A DNA stretch of 64,000 nucleotides from Exiguobacterium artemiae 255-15 (GCF_000019905.1 NC_010556.1:1700001-1764000); one strand, 5' to 3'; positions 33,769-43,807 are shown, counted from the first letter of the stretch. The notes: generated from the letters alone by a model not told the origin. Numbers and translations are program-made.

Positions 33769-34347
33769 TCAGCCCCCTCTCGTTGCCAAATCTTCGAGCG
33801 TCTTGATCCCTTCCCGTTCCCATGTCCGCAAAATCTGATTGATGTAGGTCATTTTCCGGACGTTATGATAAACGGCTTCCCGTAATGCGGCCAAGACAAG
33901 CTCTTCTGCAATGTTTTCAATCGTCAACCACTGAATGATCTGTTCCATCTGAAACGGGGACATCATCCCAAGTTCGCGCTCAAAATGTTGGAAGACCGAT
34001 GGATTGATCGTATCGAAGTTCGGTGCTTCCTGTTCCGGGGGTGCCATCAATTTTTCATAGAGCGGCACCAGCGAATAGCGTTCCGAACCGGCGACGTTTT
34101 CCATCGCGAGTAATCCTTTTTGAAGCAATCCAAGTGTCGTCTCGATCGTTTCCGTCTCCGAGAGTCCAAGCCGGTTGCTGAGTTCCTCTGGTGACGGCAT
34201 CTCCATCCCTTCGGCACGGCAGGCAAACAATTGTCCGATCAGCGTAAACTCGACGAAACTGATGCCAAGACGTTTTGCTTCTGTGAACAATCGCTTAGGG
34301 AGGACAACCGTTCCTTCCTCAAAAAGCTGAATTAAATTATGATCCAT
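33769..34347 (-). CDS. dnaD: DNA replication initiation protein DnaD
   Basis: A 192-residue primosomal protein. The N-terminal DDBH1 domain is a winged helix (about 8-100) and the C-terminal DDBH2 domain contains the FERELGMMSPFQMEQIIQW segment (about 123-141) and the YINQILRTW motif (about 170-178). It acts with DnaB and DnaI to load the replicative helicase. The start ATG 34347 follows GAGGAAG; the frame continues 23 codons upstream over the terminator-like hairpin, so those codons are not counted. It lies between asnS and nth as in B. subtilis. Confidence 0.9.
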   Translation of the reverse strand: MDHNLIQLFEEGTVVLPKRLFTEAKRLGISFVEFTLIGQLFACRAEGMEMPSPEELSNRLGLSETETIETTLGLLQKGLLAMENVAGSERYSLVPLYEKLMAPPEQEAPNFDTINPSVFQHFERELGMMSPFQMEQIIQWLTIENIAEELVLAALREAVYHNVRKMTYINQILRTWEREGIKTLEDLATRGG

Positions 34348-34377
34348 GATACTTCCTCGATTCTTTAAAGTAAGCAA

Positions 34378-34410
34378 GAAATCGACCCGTCCGAGGGATG
34401 GGTCGATTTC
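34378..34410 (-). terminator. Hairpin after asnS (terminator or attenuator)
   Basis: A stem of about 14 bp with a one-base mismatch follows the asnS stop. The T-tract in the minus direction is short (TTTCTT), so termination may be partial, letting some transcripts run into dnaD and nth. Confidence 0.55.
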
Positions 34411-34418
34411 GATCACTA

Positions 34419-35717
34419 TTACGGATACAACCGGTTCAGCAGACGTGGGAATGGAATCGTCTCCCGGACGTGTTCGACTCCTGTGATCCAGGCGACTGTC
34501 CGTTCGAGTCCGAGTCCAAAACCACTGTGCGGCACTGATCCATATTTACGTGTTTCCAAGTACCATTTATAAGCACCGGTTTCATCCAAATCATGTTCTT
34601 TCATGCCGGCAAGTAACTTCTCGAAGTCTTCTTCCCGTTGTGAACCACCAACGATTTCACCGTAGCCTTCCGGCGCAATCAAATCATCACATAACACGAA
34701 GCCCGGGTTTTCCGGATCTTCCTTCATGTAGAACGGTTTGATGGCTTTTGGCCAGTGTGTGATGAAAACAGGACGGGCAAATGTATTGGCGATTGCCGTT
34801 TCGTGTGGTGCTCCGAAATCATCTCCGAACTCGATGTCGTCAAATCCTTGTTCTTTCAACATATCAATCGCTTCCGTATACTTCACACGCGGAAACGGCG
34901 CTTGGATGTTTTCAAGAACGGTCAGGTCGCGCTCAAGCAATTCGAGTTCCGGACGGCAGTTTTTCAACGCCGACTGAACAAGATGCGATACATAGTTTTC
35001 CTGGACTTCGAGGTTCATGTCATGATCGTAAAACGCCATCTCCGGCTCCATCATCCAAAACTCGATCAAGTGACGGCGTGTTTTCGATTTTTCCGCCCGG
35101 AAAGTCGGACCAAACGAAAAGACTTTTCCAAGTGCCATTGCGGCCGCTTCCATGTACAGTTGTCCTGATTGCGACAAGTACGCATCTTCATCAAAATATT
35201 TCGTATGGAACAATTCCGTTGTTCCTTCCGGTGCACTTCCTGTCAAAATCGGCGGATCGACTTTGATGAATCCTTCCTGGTTAAAGAATTCATATGTCGC
35301 CCGAATCAATTCGTTCCGAACGACCATGACGGCATGCTGACGTTTTGACCGTAACCAGAGGTGACGGTTATCCATGAGGAAGTCCGTTCCGTGAGCTTTT
35401 GGTGTAATCGGATAATCGACTGCTTCATGAATCACTTCAATCGTTGTGATTTCCATTTCATGGCCGATGGCAGTCCGTCCGCCGTCCGATTTGATTGTAC
35501 CCGTTACCCACATCGATGTTTCCTGCGTCAATCCTTTAGCCGTCTTAAACAGTTCTTCACCGACTGTTTCTTTGACAACGACACCTTGCATGAACCCTGA
35601 ACCATCCCGTAATTGAAGAAACACGATTTTCCCGCTTGATCGTTTGTTCGCGAGCCAACAACCGATCGTGATTTCTTCACCTACGTGTTTTTCTACATCC
35701 CGAATCATTGCTTTCAA
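34419..35717 (-). CDS. asnS: Asparaginyl-tRNA synthetase
   Basis: A 432-residue class IIb synthetase that charges tRNA-Asn. An N-terminal OB-fold anticodon domain (about 15-100; [13 protein letters not shown]) precedes the class II core with motif 2 ([11 protein letters not shown], near 208) and motif 3 ([10 protein letters not shown], near 400). The start is TTG 35717, which aligns with the N-terminus of B. subtilis AsnS; an ATG three codons later is possible. It is followed by dnaD and preceded by aspB, whose aspartate product feeds asparagine synthesis. No T-box leader is seen because the gene is internal to an operon. Confidence 0.95.
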   Translation of the reverse strand: MKAMIRDVEKHVGEEITIGCWLANKRSSGKIVFLQLRDGSGFMQGVVVKETVGEELFKTAKGLTQETSMWVTGTIKSDGGRTAIGHEMEITTIEVIHEAVDYPITPKAHGTDFLMDNRHLWLRSKRQHAVMVVRNELIRATYEFFNQEGFIKVDPPILTGSAPEGTTELFHTKYFDEDAYLSQSGQLYMEAAAMALGKVFSFGPTFRAEKSKTRRHLIEFWMMEPEMAFYDHDMNLEVQENYVSHLVQSALKNCRPELELLERDLTVLENIQAPFPRVKYTEAIDMLKEQGFDDIEFGDDFGAPHETAIANTFARPVFITHWPKAIKPFYMKEDPENPGFVLCDDLIAPEGYGEIVGGSQREEDFEKLLAGMKEHDLDETGAYKWYLETRKYGSVPHSGFGLGLERTVAWITGVEHVRETIPFPRLLNRLYP

Positions 35718-35737
35718 AAGTCAACATCCTCTCTCTA

Positions 35738-36919
35738 TTAAACGGCAGTATGCGCCGTGATAAATCCTTCAATCCGGTCTAATGCCTCGAGTACCCGTTT
35801 CGGGTCTGTCGCATACGATAACCGGACATATTCTGGTGCTCCGAAGCCTGAGCCCGGAATCAAGGCGACTTTCGCCTCGGATAACACAGCCGTACACCAG
35901 TCATCGACATTTGAGAATCCGCACATTTTTGCTGCCTGTAAGGCGTGCGGGAACAGGTAAAAGGCACCTTCTGGCTTCAGGCAGGTCAAACCCGGAATCT
36001 GAATCAAGCGGTCATAAATCTGTTCCAACCGTTCTTCAAACACGACACGCATTGCCTCGACCGGTGCATCCCCTTCCGCATAGGCAGCGACAGATGCTGC
36101 TTGGGCGATCGATGTCGGATTCGACGTCGAATGACTGGCGAGATTTGTCATCGCGCTGATGATGTCTTTCGGTCCGATGGCATAACCAATCCGCCAGCCC
36201 GTCATCGCGTGCGATTTCGAAACGCCGTTAATGATGACTGTCCGCTCACGCATATCCGGTAACGTTGCAATTGATAAGTGCGTCACGCCGTTGTATAACA
36301 GTTTTTCATAAATTTCATCGCTGATGACCAACAGATTATGGGCAATCGCTACTTCTGCCACCATCTCAAGCTCTTCCTTCGTATAGACCATCCCTGTTGG
36401 ATTTGAAGGAGAGTTTAAGACAAGCGCTTTTGTCTTCGGTGTGATGTGCTGTTCGAGTAGATCACGCGTCACTTTAAAGCGCGAGGCTTCCGTCGTCTCA
36501 AGAATGACCGGCACACCGTCACTCAGTTTGATTTGTTCCGGATAGCTGACCCAGTAAGGGGCCGGGACGATGACTTCGTCGCCCGGATCTAAAATCGCCT
36601 GGAACAACGTCGACAAGGCATGTTTCGCGCCTGACGCGACCATGACTTCCGAACGGTCATAGGATACCCACAAATCACGGCGTGTTTTTTCAATGATGGC
36701 ATCTTTCAAGGCAACCGTTCCGCCGGACGGGGTATATTTCGTATCGCCCGCTTCCGCAGCTGCGAAGGCCGCTTGAATGATAAATTCTGGAGTGTTGAAG
36801 TCCGGTTCGCCTGCACCGAGTCCGATGATGTCTTGTCCTTCTTCACGCAATGCTTTCGCTTTTGCAGTAATCGCCAGTGTCGTTGACGGTGTCAGTTGTT
36901 GTACCCGTTTCGATAACAT
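35738..36919 (-). CDS. aspB: Aspartate aminotransferase AspB
   Basis: A 393-residue fold-type I PLP enzyme that interconverts aspartate and oxaloacetate with glutamate and 2-oxoglutarate. The PLP lysine is in SKSHAMTGWRIGY (near 235), the N-terminal GAGEPDF and NSPSNPTG (near 175) are conserved, and a C-terminal Arg in YVRLSYA binds substrate. The ATG 36919 follows AAAGGAG; an in-frame GTG three codons earlier is too close to it. It is in the ypmA-ypmB-aspB-asnS operon. Confidence 0.93.
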   Translation of the reverse strand: MLSKRVQQLTPSTTLAITAKAKALREEGQDIIGLGAGEPDFNTPEFIIQAAFAAAEAGDTKYTPSGGTVALKDAIIEKTRRDLWVSYDRSEVMVASGAKHALSTLFQAILDPGDEVIVPAPYWVSYPEQIKLSDGVPVILETTEASRFKVTRDLLEQHITPKTKALVLNSPSNPTGMVYTKEELEMVAEVAIAHNLLVISDEIYEKLLYNGVTHLSIATLPDMRERTVIINGVSKSHAMTGWRIGYAIGPKDIISAMTNLASHSTSNPTSIAQAASVAAYAEGDAPVEAMRVVFEERLEQIYDRLIQIPGLTCLKPEGAFYLFPHALQAAKMCGFSNVDDWCTAVLSEAKVALIPGSGFGAPEYVRLSYATDPKRVLEALDRIEGFITAHTAV

Positions 36920-36934
36920 CCTGTCCACTCCTTT

Positions 36935-37402
36935 TTAATTGATCCGTAATCGTTTGATGAAGGATCCCTCTTGATAGGTATAGTACGAATAGTCGTAGCC
37001 GGTCGCCGTTTTGGTGACAATTTCAATCAGCGCCCGGTTTTCAAAACCGTATTTCGCTGAAACGATGTTTTCCGGATTACCCGCTTGTCGAATGACATCG
37101 GCAATCTTCATTCCATCTTTGACACGTCTCGTCTCGATTTTTCCTGTCTTCGGAACGAATGCCCGTAACGCTTGACCATCTTGTTCAATCGTAAAGACAC
37201 TATACTGGGTTTTTCCGTTAAATACATGGTCAAATTGAATCTGTTTCAGCGCCAATTCTTTTTTCAAGCGTGCTTCCGCTTGAATGGCGACGGTTTGTTC
37301 ACGTTCTTTCGCTTCAGCGACGGTGAATTGATACACGCCCGTCCCAATCAGCGTAATCAGAAGGATGAAGCCGATCAGACCGATGACGATCTTCCACTTC
37401 AT
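36935..37402 (-). CDS. ypmB: YpmB membrane-anchored protein (PepSY-like, DUF5590)
   Basis: A 155-residue protein with one N-terminal helix (about 5-25) and an extracytoplasmic domain with two PepSY-like halves. It matches B. subtilis YpmB by size, topology and position between ypmA and aspB. Function unknown; PepSY-type domains often occur in peptidase inhibitors. It starts within an ATGA overlap with ypmA. Confidence 0.83.
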   Translation of the reverse strand: MKWKIVIGLIGFILLITLIGTGVYQFTVAEAKEREQTVAIQAEARLKKELALKQIQFDHVFNGKTQYSVFTIEQDGQALRAFVPKTGKIETRRVKDGMKIADVIRQAGNPENIVSAKYGFENRALIEIVTKTATGYDYSYYTYQEGSFIKRLRIN

Positions 37403-37569
37403 GTGCGGTAGATGGTAAAGACCATCTGCTCCTTATCTTTTTCGTCCAGTGCCAGACCAAACATCAAATCTTCTGTTTTCAGCGTGCGATTCAATAAGTC
37501 TACAATCTTGTACGTATCGTCATGGCGGTTGACCTTGACGGTTGCTAGCGTCTCGATTTTCGAATCCAT
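37399..37569 (-). CDS. ypmA: YpmA small conserved protein (DUF4264)
   Basis: A 56-residue protein, MDSKIETLATVKV... ending MVFTIYRT, closely similar to B. subtilis YpmA as I recall it. It is soluble and mixed alpha/beta; function unknown. GGGAGGAT precedes the ATG at 37569 with correct spacing, and its TGA overlaps the ypmB ATG, so it is the first gene of the ypmA-ypmB-aspB operon. Its small size makes it easy to overlook. Confidence 0.88.
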   Translation of the reverse strand: MDSKIETLATVKVNRHDDTYKIVDLLNRTLKTEDLMFGLALDEKDKEQMVFTIYRT

Positions 37570-37598
37570 CTTATATCCTCCCTCATTTTTCTACATCT

Positions 37599-37627
37599 AT
37601 TATAATGCGATAATGCTTATTTTAACA
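37599..37627 (-). promoter_or_regulatory. Candidate promoter of ypmA-ypmB-aspB-asnS
   Basis: A perfect TATAAT (37599-37604) on the minus strand, a 17-base spacer and a weak TGTTAA -35, between the dinG stop and ypmA. The -35 is poor, so confidence is moderate. Confidence 0.5.
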
Positions 37628-37630
37628 GAC

Positions 37631-40444
37631 TCAATCCGTCTCATTTAAGAACAATTCCAACTCGGCCGTTAATTCGTCGAGCGGTTTAGCCAAAAGCGGC
37701 ACGTTAGGCAGACTTGTGACAAATCGTTTTCCGTAACGGGTCGTCTCGATACGGCGGTCAAAGACGAAGACGACACCCCGGTCATTCGTCGTCCGGATCA
37801 AGCGGCCGAATCCCTGTTTGAAGCGAATGATGGCTTGCGGCAAACTGTATTCGAAGAACGACGATTTTCCTTGTTGTTCAATTTGTTCTGAACGCGCCTG
37901 CACAATCGGTTGATCGGGTGGTGCAAACGGCAGTCGCACGATGACGAGACAACTCAGGTCGTCACCCGGAACATCGACCCCTTCCCAAAAGCTCGCTGTA
38001 CCGAACAGGATACAGGCATCAAGTTGTTTAAATTGTTTCATCAGACGCTGCCGTGATCCTTGGGTGATCCCTTGGGAAAGTAACGTAAACCGTTCCGGCA
38101 ATGCCATTTTCGTTGCATCATGTGTTTGGCGTAACATTTCGTTTGATGTGAATAACACCAACATCCGGCCTTCCGTCACTTCGGCAATCCGGATGATGGC
38201 ATCCGCAATGACTTCAGAATACGTGGCTTGCGGTACATCTTGTAATAACGGTAAGTCCGTCGGAATCATCAGTCGGACTTTTTCGGCGTATCCGAACGGC
38301 GACGGAACGATGAACCGCCGTGTCTCGAGCTCCGACAGCCCTAGCCGCTGTTCGATGAACTGAAATTTATTTGATACCGTCAAAGTCGCGGACGTTAAGA
38401 TACAGGTCCGTTTCGAAAAAACTTCCCGATGCAGACGATTTGAAATATCAATCGGTTGCGTATAAATACGCGTCAGTTTCCGATTTTTAGCCGTTGTTTC
38501 AATCCAGGAGACGGTCTCATCATGCGGGGCGAGCATCGTCTCAAAGATCGCTTGTTCGACTTCTTCCAACTGACCGATCACCGTCTTTAAATCCGCCACG
38601 ACGGACCGTTCCCGGTAACTCATATGTTCCCGTTGATCATGGAACAATTTATGAATTGCCCGGATTGCCTGGCGGAGACGCCGTAAAACCAGTTCCACAC
38701 GTTTCGCGCTCTCCTGCACCGCCCGCATCGACTGATCAAGTCGTTTGAAGCGAACGGTGACACGTCCTTCCCGCCGTTCTTTCCGGGAAGCCAGTTCCAA
38801 ACCGTACGCTTGAATGATTGTTAACAGTCCGTCGGCTTCTTCGAGTAATTTTGTCAATGTCTCATCGATCGTTTCACTGTGCGCTTCGACCAGTTCCGTC
38901 AAGTCGTATTGATCCGATAGACTGATCAGCCGCGTCAACAGTTTTTTATCGGAAGAGAATCCGAGCTGTCTGAATATCCGGTCAAAGGAATGGCCGTCAA
39001 AAACCAGACCGAAATGATGACTGGCCACTTCTTCGATTTGGTGAGCCTCATCCAAAATCAACGGACATCCCTTTGGTAGGACACCGGCTTCATATTGAAT
39101 ATCACTGAACAACAAGGCATGATTCGTGACGATGATCGTCGCCTGTTTCGCCCGCCGGACGGCATGATGGAAAAAGTCCCGGCTGTACCAGGGATCAAAT
39201 CGTCCGAGTTGCGACTGACTGTCCGACTGGATCAGCTGCTTAATGGCGATATTTCCTTGCGCTGCCCCTCCGGGTAAACTGACTTCCTCCAGGTCGCCTG
39301 TTTCCGTCTGTGTCAACCAGACTAACAAGATGGCTTTCGCCAACGTAAAATTATACGGTTCTTCCGTTTCGCTGAGGAAAAACTCAAACTTGCGTAAATC
39401 CATGTAATTACTGCGCCCTTTTAATAAGGTAATGTCGACCGGTGCTTCAAACAGTTGGCGTAAAAGCGGCAAATCCCGGGCAAATAACTGTTCCTGTAAT
39501 TGAATCGTGTGGGTACTGACGATAATCGGCGTCTCATGTTCAATCGCATAATGCGCCGCCGGTACAAGATAGCCGAGGGATTTCCCAGTTCCCGTCCCCG
39601 CCTCGACAAGTAGCGGTGTTTCTTGGTCAAGCGATTGATAAACATGACGCATCATTTCAAGCTGTCCCGTACGCGGTTCGTACCCAGGGAACAGTTGCGG
39701 AAACACGGTTTCGTTCAATCGGTCAACGAACGGACTGAACGGTTCCAGCTCGGTCCGTGTATCCCATTCTACCGGTTCGGTTCGCTTCTTTAAAGCCAGC
39801 TTACGAAAAGAATCAAACCGGTCATCCGGCTCCAGTCCGACCGTTTGAATCGCCTGATCAACCTCCTGTTCAATCGCACTAAACAGCTTTCCGGCCAACC
39901 GACGTAAGTGGCGTAACGTATCGAGCGGTAAATCCTGTAGACGGGTAAGTAAATGAAGCAACAGTTCCGCCGTCGCTTCTGCATCGCTCCCGGCACGGTG
40001 CGCTTCGTGGTGCGTCAACTGTAACGCTTCCGTCAAATGCGACAACGAATGACTTTCAGCAGTCGGCAGCAAGATCCTCGCTAACTCGACTGTATCGATG
40101 ACAGGACCCGTATACGGCAAATAGCCTTCTTCTTCCAAAGCTTCGTTCAAAAAGGTCAGATCAAACTGCACATTATGTGCGACGAACACACCACCATCGA
40201 GTAATTGAAGTACGCGCGGTGCAATGGTCGCGAATGATTCCGCCTGTGCCACATCCTCATCCGTAATGCCGGTCAATTGAGAAATAAACGGCGGAATCGG
40301 TTTTTGTGGACGGACAAATGCCGACAGACGCTCTGTAATCTGACCATCTTCAATTACTGCCACTCCGATTTCAATCATCTCATCGCCGGATTTAATCGAA
40401 TGTCCGGTCGTCTCTAAATCCACTACAACAAACTTCTTTTCCAC
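37631..40444 (-). CDS. dinG: DinG-family helicase with N-terminal exonuclease domain
   Basis: A 937-residue fusion typical of Bacilli (B. subtilis DinG, about 930). Residues 1-165 are a DEDDh exonuclease like the DnaQ proofreading subunit (VVDLETTGH, then HNVQFDLTFL, then HRAGSDAEAT). The rest is an XPD/DinG-type helicase: Walker A is EAGTGTGKS (about 280), DEAH follows later, and the C-terminal motif is GFGRLIR. The helicase half lacks an obvious four-Cys iron-sulphur motif. The Bacilli enzymes show 3'-5' exonuclease activity and doubtful helicase activity. It lies between panD and ypmA as in B. subtilis. Confidence 0.92.
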   Translation of the reverse strand: MEKKFVVVDLETTGHSIKSGDEMIEIGVAVIEDGQITERLSAFVRPQKPIPPFISQLTGITDEDVAQAESFATIAPRVLQLLDGGVFVAHNVQFDLTFLNEALEEEGYLPYTGPVIDTVELARILLPTAESHSLSHLTEALQLTHHEAHRAGSDAEATAELLLHLLTRLQDLPLDTLRHLRRLAGKLFSAIEQEVDQAIQTVGLEPDDRFDSFRKLALKKRTEPVEWDTRTELEPFSPFVDRLNETVFPQLFPGYEPRTGQLEMMRHVYQSLDQETPLLVEAGTGTGKSLGYLVPAAHYAIEHETPIIVSTHTIQLQEQLFARDLPLLRQLFEAPVDITLLKGRSNYMDLRKFEFFLSETEEPYNFTLAKAILLVWLTQTETGDLEEVSLPGGAAQGNIAIKQLIQSDSQSQLGRFDPWYSRDFFHHAVRRAKQATIIVTNHALLFSDIQYEAGVLPKGCPLILDEAHQIEEVASHHFGLVFDGHSFDRIFRQLGFSSDKKLLTRLISLSDQYDLTELVEAHSETIDETLTKLLEEADGLLTIIQAYGLELASRKERREGRVTVRFKRLDQSMRAVQESAKRVELVLRRLRQAIRAIHKLFHDQREHMSYRERSVVADLKTVIGQLEEVEQAIFETMLAPHDETVSWIETTAKNRKLTRIYTQPIDISNRLHREVFSKRTCILTSATLTVSNKFQFIEQRLGLSELETRRFIVPSPFGYAEKVRLMIPTDLPLLQDVPQATYSEVIADAIIRIAEVTEGRMLVLFTSNEMLRQTHDATKMALPERFTLLSQGITQGSRQRLMKQFKQLDACILFGTASFWEGVDVPGDDLSCLVIVRLPFAPPDQPIVQARSEQIEQQGKSSFFEYSLPQAIIRFKQGFGRLIRTTNDRGVVFVFDRRIETTRYGKRFVTSLPNVPLLAKPLDELTAELELFLNETD

Positions 40445-40513
40445 GACTCATCTCCACCTTTAACCATCCATATCTTAAGTATATGGCATCTCAAGTTCCA
40501 TCTTAACAAAAAA

Positions 40514-40540
40514 GAGACCCGAATGTATCTCGGGTCCCTC
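40514..40540 (-). terminator. Terminator of panB-panC-panD
   Basis: A GC-rich 7-bp stem (GACCCGA/TCGGGTC), extendable, with a 7-base loop and a T6 tract in the minus direction, just after panD. Confidence 0.78.
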
Positions 40541-40544
40541 AAAA

Positions 40545-40928
40545 TCATAAGATCGTATGTGCGATTTCCTGCGATAACATCTGCTTAATCGAATTCTCTT
40601 GATCAAGAACCGCGACTTTCGGAACATGTGTCGCAATTTCTTCGTTTGTCAATTGCGCATAAGCCATGATGATGACTTCATCACCGATTTGGAAATGACG
40701 GGCTGCTGCTCCGTTCAGACAAATGACACCAGAACCACGGGCTCCCTTAATGGCGTATGTTTCAATCCGGGCCCCGTTTTGATTGTTCGTCACTTGGACC
40801 TTCTCGTTTTCAAGAATCCCGACCGCGTCCAGTAAATCTTCATCGATCGTAATCGAACCGACGTAATGCAGATTCGCTTCCGTGACACGGGCTTTGTGTA
40901 ATTTTGCATGCATGAATGTACGTAACAT
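40545..40928 (-). CDS. panD: Aspartate 1-decarboxylase
   Basis: Makes beta-alanine from aspartate for pantothenate. It has 127 residues, the usual size. It is made as a proenzyme that self-cleaves before Ser25 to create the pyruvoyl cofactor; here G24-S25 is present (YVGSIT) when counting from the ATG at 40928, which supports that start over the ATG two codons earlier. K9, Y22 and R54-type active-site positions look conserved. It follows panC by two bases. Confidence 0.95.
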   Translation of the reverse strand: MLRTFMHAKLHKARVTEANLHYVGSITIDEDLLDAVGILENEKVQVTNNQNGARIETYAIKGARGSGVICLNGAAARHFQIGDEVIIMAYAQLTNEEIATHVPKVAVLDQENSIKQMLSQEIAHTIL

Positions 40929-40930
40929 GA

Positions 40931-41761
40931 TCATGCTCCTCTCGTATATAGTAAGTTATCAATCAATCGGGCCGATTCAAATTGAACGGCAACCGCCAGT
41001 AAAATCGTGTCCGTAGTCGCATCGACCGGACCGAGTGTCGGATAGGCGACAGCTTCGACATAATCGATCGTCGTGCCTTCAAAGTGAAGCGACGCCCGTG
41101 TTTGCTCCAGAACCGTTTCGAGCGGCGTTCCGGCATCGAGCGCTTGTTTGGCTTGTTGGAGCGCCTGCTGGATACCCGGTGCCTGCTTCCGTTCCGTTTC
41201 CGACAGATAGACATTTCGCGACGATTTCGCCAGTCCATCCGCTTCACGAATGATCGGACACCGCTTGATTTCGACCGGGACGAAGTAATCTGTGACATAC
41301 CCTTCAATTAATGCCAGTTGTTGTGCATCCTTTAATCCGAAATAGGCACGCGTCGGTTGGACAATATTAAACAATTTACTGACGACCGTCAAGACCCCGT
41401 CAAAATGTCCCGGTCGCGACGTGCCACATAAGACGTCATCACCCGAACGAACCGTCACCCGCGCCATATCAAGCGGATACATGACGTCGTTCGTCGGATA
41501 AAAGAGATAATCGACACCGGCAGCTTGGGCCAATTGCTGATCACGCTGTTCGTCCCGCGGATAACGGTCTAAATCTTCGTTTGGACCAAATTGTGTCGGA
41601 TTGACAAAGATACTTAATACGACAATGTCATTCTCCTGCCGTGCCTGTTCGAGTAAGGAAGCATGCCCTTCATGCAGGAAGCCCATCGTCGGAATGAATC
41701 CGACCGATGTCTGTCCTGCCAATGCTTCGCGCAATTGTGTCACACTCTGCATGATTTTCAT
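40931..41761 (-). CDS. panC: Pantothenate synthetase
   Basis: A 276-residue ATP-dependent ligase that joins pantoate and beta-alanine. Signatures: [10 protein letters not shown] (about 24-33, HIGH-like), [17 protein letters not shown] (about 54-70) and the FGLKDAQQL loop, plus the SSRNVYL (KMSKS-like) segment near 182. Its start overlaps the panB stop by four bases (ATGA). It is the middle gene of panBCD. Confidence 0.95.
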   Translation of the reverse strand: MKIMQSVTQLREALAGQTSVGFIPTMGFLHEGHASLLEQARQENDIVVLSIFVNPTQFGPNEDLDRYPRDEQRDQQLAQAAGVDYLFYPTNDVMYPLDMARVTVRSGDDVLCGTSRPGHFDGVLTVVSKLFNIVQPTRAYFGLKDAQQLALIEGYVTDYFVPVEIKRCPIIREADGLAKSSRNVYLSETERKQAPGIQQALQQAKQALDAGTPLETVLEQTRASLHFEGTTIDYVEAVAYPTLGPVDATTDTILLAVAVQFESARLIDNLLYTRGA

Positions 41762-42597
41762 TCTTTAAATCCTCCATATAACGCCCCGATCAGTTCTTCA
41801 TCCATCAGGAACGAGTGGGCGAGTTCAGGGAACGTCCCGTTTTTGACGTCTTCGACGTAACGGGCGATCGCTTCCGTACCGGATGTGTTCCAGTCGGCAT
41901 ATGCTTTAACGAATTTTGGCAACCGTCCGACACCGTACGTCAAGATATCATGGTAGACCAATACTTGTCCGGCAACATCGGCACCTGCCCCAATTCCGAT
42001 TACCGGAATCGTTAAGAGTTCCTGAACACGTTTCGCCAGCGGATGCGGTACACACTCAAGAACAAGCATCTTCGCTCCCGCTTGTTCTGCGGCCAAACTG
42101 TCGGCAATCAACTGTTCCGCTGCTGCAAGCGATTTCCCCTGAACTTTAAATCCTTCGAGCACTCCGACAGATTGTGGTGTCAGCCCCAAGTGGGCAACAC
42201 AAGGCATACCGGCCTCCGTCAGACGACGAATCGTTGTCAGGATGTCTCCGGCCCCTTCGAGTTTCAAGGCGTCTGCTCCGCTTTCCTGGAAGATACGGGC
42301 TGCCGCCTCAAGCGTCCGGTCAAACGAACCGTGATAGCTGGCAAACGGCATGTCAACGACCATAAAGGTTGCCGGTGCTCCGCGACGGACAGCTTTTGCG
42401 TGATGGACCATATCGTCTACTGTCACGGCAATCGTCGAATCATATCCGAGAATGACATTCCCGAGCGAATCCCCGACCAGCAGCAAATCGACGTGTCCGG
42501 CTTCCGCTAATTTTGCGGACGGATAATCGTACGCTGTGAGCATGACGAGTTTTTCGCCCGCCTGTTGTTTTTTTAGTAAAGGTGTCATCGTATGCAT
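41758..42597 (-). CDS. panB: 3-methyl-2-oxobutanoate hydroxymethyltransferase
   Basis: First step of pantothenate synthesis: adds a hydroxymethyl group from methylene-folate to ketoisovalerate to give ketopantoate. It has 279 residues with the (beta/alpha)8 signatures [36 protein letters not shown] and [25 protein letters not shown] stands seven bases before the ATG. It is the first gene of panBCD, behind a structured leader with its own promoter (see those entries). No panE is present in the window. Confidence 0.95.
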   Translation of the reverse strand: MHTMTPLLKKQQAGEKLVMLTAYDYPSAKLAEAGHVDLLLVGDSLGNVILGYDSTIAVTVDDMVHHAKAVRRGAPATFMVVDMPFASYHGSFDRTLEAAARIFQESGADALKLEGAGDILTTIRRLTEAGMPCVAHLGLTPQSVGVLEGFKVQGKSLAAAEQLIADSLAAEQAGAKMLVLECVPHPLAKRVQELLTIPVIGIGAGADVAGQVLVYHDILTYGVGRLPKFVKAYADWNTSGTEAIARYVEDVKNGTFPELAHSFLMDEELIGALYGGFKE

Positions 42598-42789
42598 GTG
42601 TGTTCTCTCCTTCGTAGTTTAGAGAGGACAAAAGGAAATGCCTTCCTTCCTAAAAAATAGCATAGGAAAGAAGGCATGAATAAGTGCAAAATCATCCTTC
42701 TGTCCCTGTCCGAGTAGGATCAAGGCAGTCAAATAAACAATATGAATATAAGCCTCTAACCGGTATGACTCCAAGTGGCTATCATCCTC
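42598..42789 (-). promoter_or_regulatory. Structured 5' leader of panBCD (candidate cis-regulatory RNA)
   Basis: About 190 bases between the predicted transcription start and the panB ATG, long for a plain 5' UTR. It holds a strong imperfect hairpin (arms 42638-42652 and 42663-42677) followed by a pyrimidine-rich tract, which can act as an attenuator, and an upstream stem-prone stretch at about 42748-42779. It has no T-box signature (no TGGNACCGCG). A pantothenate- or CoA-related control element is inferred, not shown. Confidence 0.5.
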
Positions 42790-42795
42790 GCACTT

Positions 42796-42825
42796 ATTAT
42801 ACATGATTCAAAAAGCAGACTGCAA
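42796..42825 (-). promoter_or_regulatory. Sigma-A promoter of panBCD
   Basis: On the minus strand TTGCAG (42820-42825), 18 bases, TATAAT (42796-42801), just after the birA stop region. Both hexamers are near consensus. Confidence 0.7.
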
Positions 42826-42835
42826 ACGTCCGAGC

Positions 42836-43807
42836 TTACATCTCCGTCCAGTAAACCAGTTCGGCGGAATGAAATGCTTTCAGTCCTGTCTCTGTTTCAA
42901 TTTGTAAGGTACCGTCCGCCTGAATTCCGCGTAAGATTCCGGTCACGGTCTCTTGCCGGGTCCGCAACGTCACTAAATCGTTTAACCGGTCGGCGTATTT
43001 CTCCCATGCCGGGACAAACGATGCGAATCCTTCTGTCAACCATTTCTTGTACATCGGTTCAAACGTGTTTAAAAACAATCCGACGATTTCAGCGCGGGCG
43101 ATTAATTTTCCTGTTGCTAAATGTAAAGAGGTCGCCCGATCCGATAAGAGTTCCGGAAATTGCGTGTGGTGGACATTGATACCGATTCCGATGATGACGG
43201 AATTGATGCGATCGGCTTCCGTCTGCATTTCCGTTAGGATTCCGGCAACTTTTCTTCCGGCAATCAACAAATCGTTTGGCCATTTAATCGTCGCCGGGAC
43301 GTCTAGTGTCCGTAATGTCTCGGCTAAAGCGATTCCGGCAAGTAAGGTCAATTGCCCGGCCTGGTGAAGCGGTGCTGTGGGACGCAAAATTAAACTCATT
43401 GCAATACCTGCACTCCGCGTCTCGTGCCAGGTCCGTCCAAGTTGTCCCCGTCCGTCGGTTTGAAAGTCACAGACAATTAACGTCCCTTCACTTGCCGCTT
43501 GTTGCGCCTGCTCATGCGCAATCCGTTGGGTGGTTTCCGTCTGTTCGAGATGAATGATCTGTTGTCCCAAAGTGTCCGTTCGTACATACTGCTGAATCGC
43601 AAGCGGTGTCAACCGGTCACCCCGATCCGCCAAATGATACCCGGTTTTCTTATGGGCTTCGATGATATAGCCGTCCTCTTTCAATGCCGCAATTTGTTTC
43701 CAAATAGCGGTACGTGAAATATTAAATTGATCCGCCAACTCTTGACCGGATATCCAGTCAGCCTTCATCAATGCCTGGAGGACCCGGTCCCGTGTTGATT
43801 TTTCCAA
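42836..43807 (-). CDS. birA: Biotin protein ligase / biotin operon repressor BirA
   Basis: A 323-residue bifunctional protein that biotinylates acceptor proteins and represses biotin genes. The N-terminal winged helix (about 5-65; ISGQELADQFNISRTAIWKQI) precedes the ligase core with GRGQLGRTW (about 118-126) and KWPNDLL (near 174). A small SH3-like C-terminal domain ends it. It overlaps cca by about 40 bases, as in the conserved cca-birA pair, and panBCD follows. Confidence 0.93.
   Translation of the reverse strand: MEKSTRDRVLQALMKADWISGQELADQFNISRTAIWKQIAALKEDGYIIEAHKKTGYHLADRGDRLTPLAIQQYVRTDTLGQQIIHLEQTETTQRIAHEQAQQAASEGTLIVCDFQTDGRGQLGRTWHETRSAGIAMSLILRPTAPLHQAGQLTLLAGIALAETLRTLDVPATIKWPNDLLIAGRKVAGILTEMQTEADRINSVIIGIGINVHHTQFPELLSDRATSLHLATGKLIARAEIVGLFLNTFEPMYKKWLTEGFASFVPAWEKYADRLNDLVTLRTRQETVTGILRGIQADGTLQIETETGLKAFHSAELVYWTEM

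Noticed and set aside
42619-42804. 61-codon minus-strand ORF within the panB leader
   Set aside because: Its ATG lies upstream of the predicted -10, so it would not be in the transcript, and it has no ribosome site.
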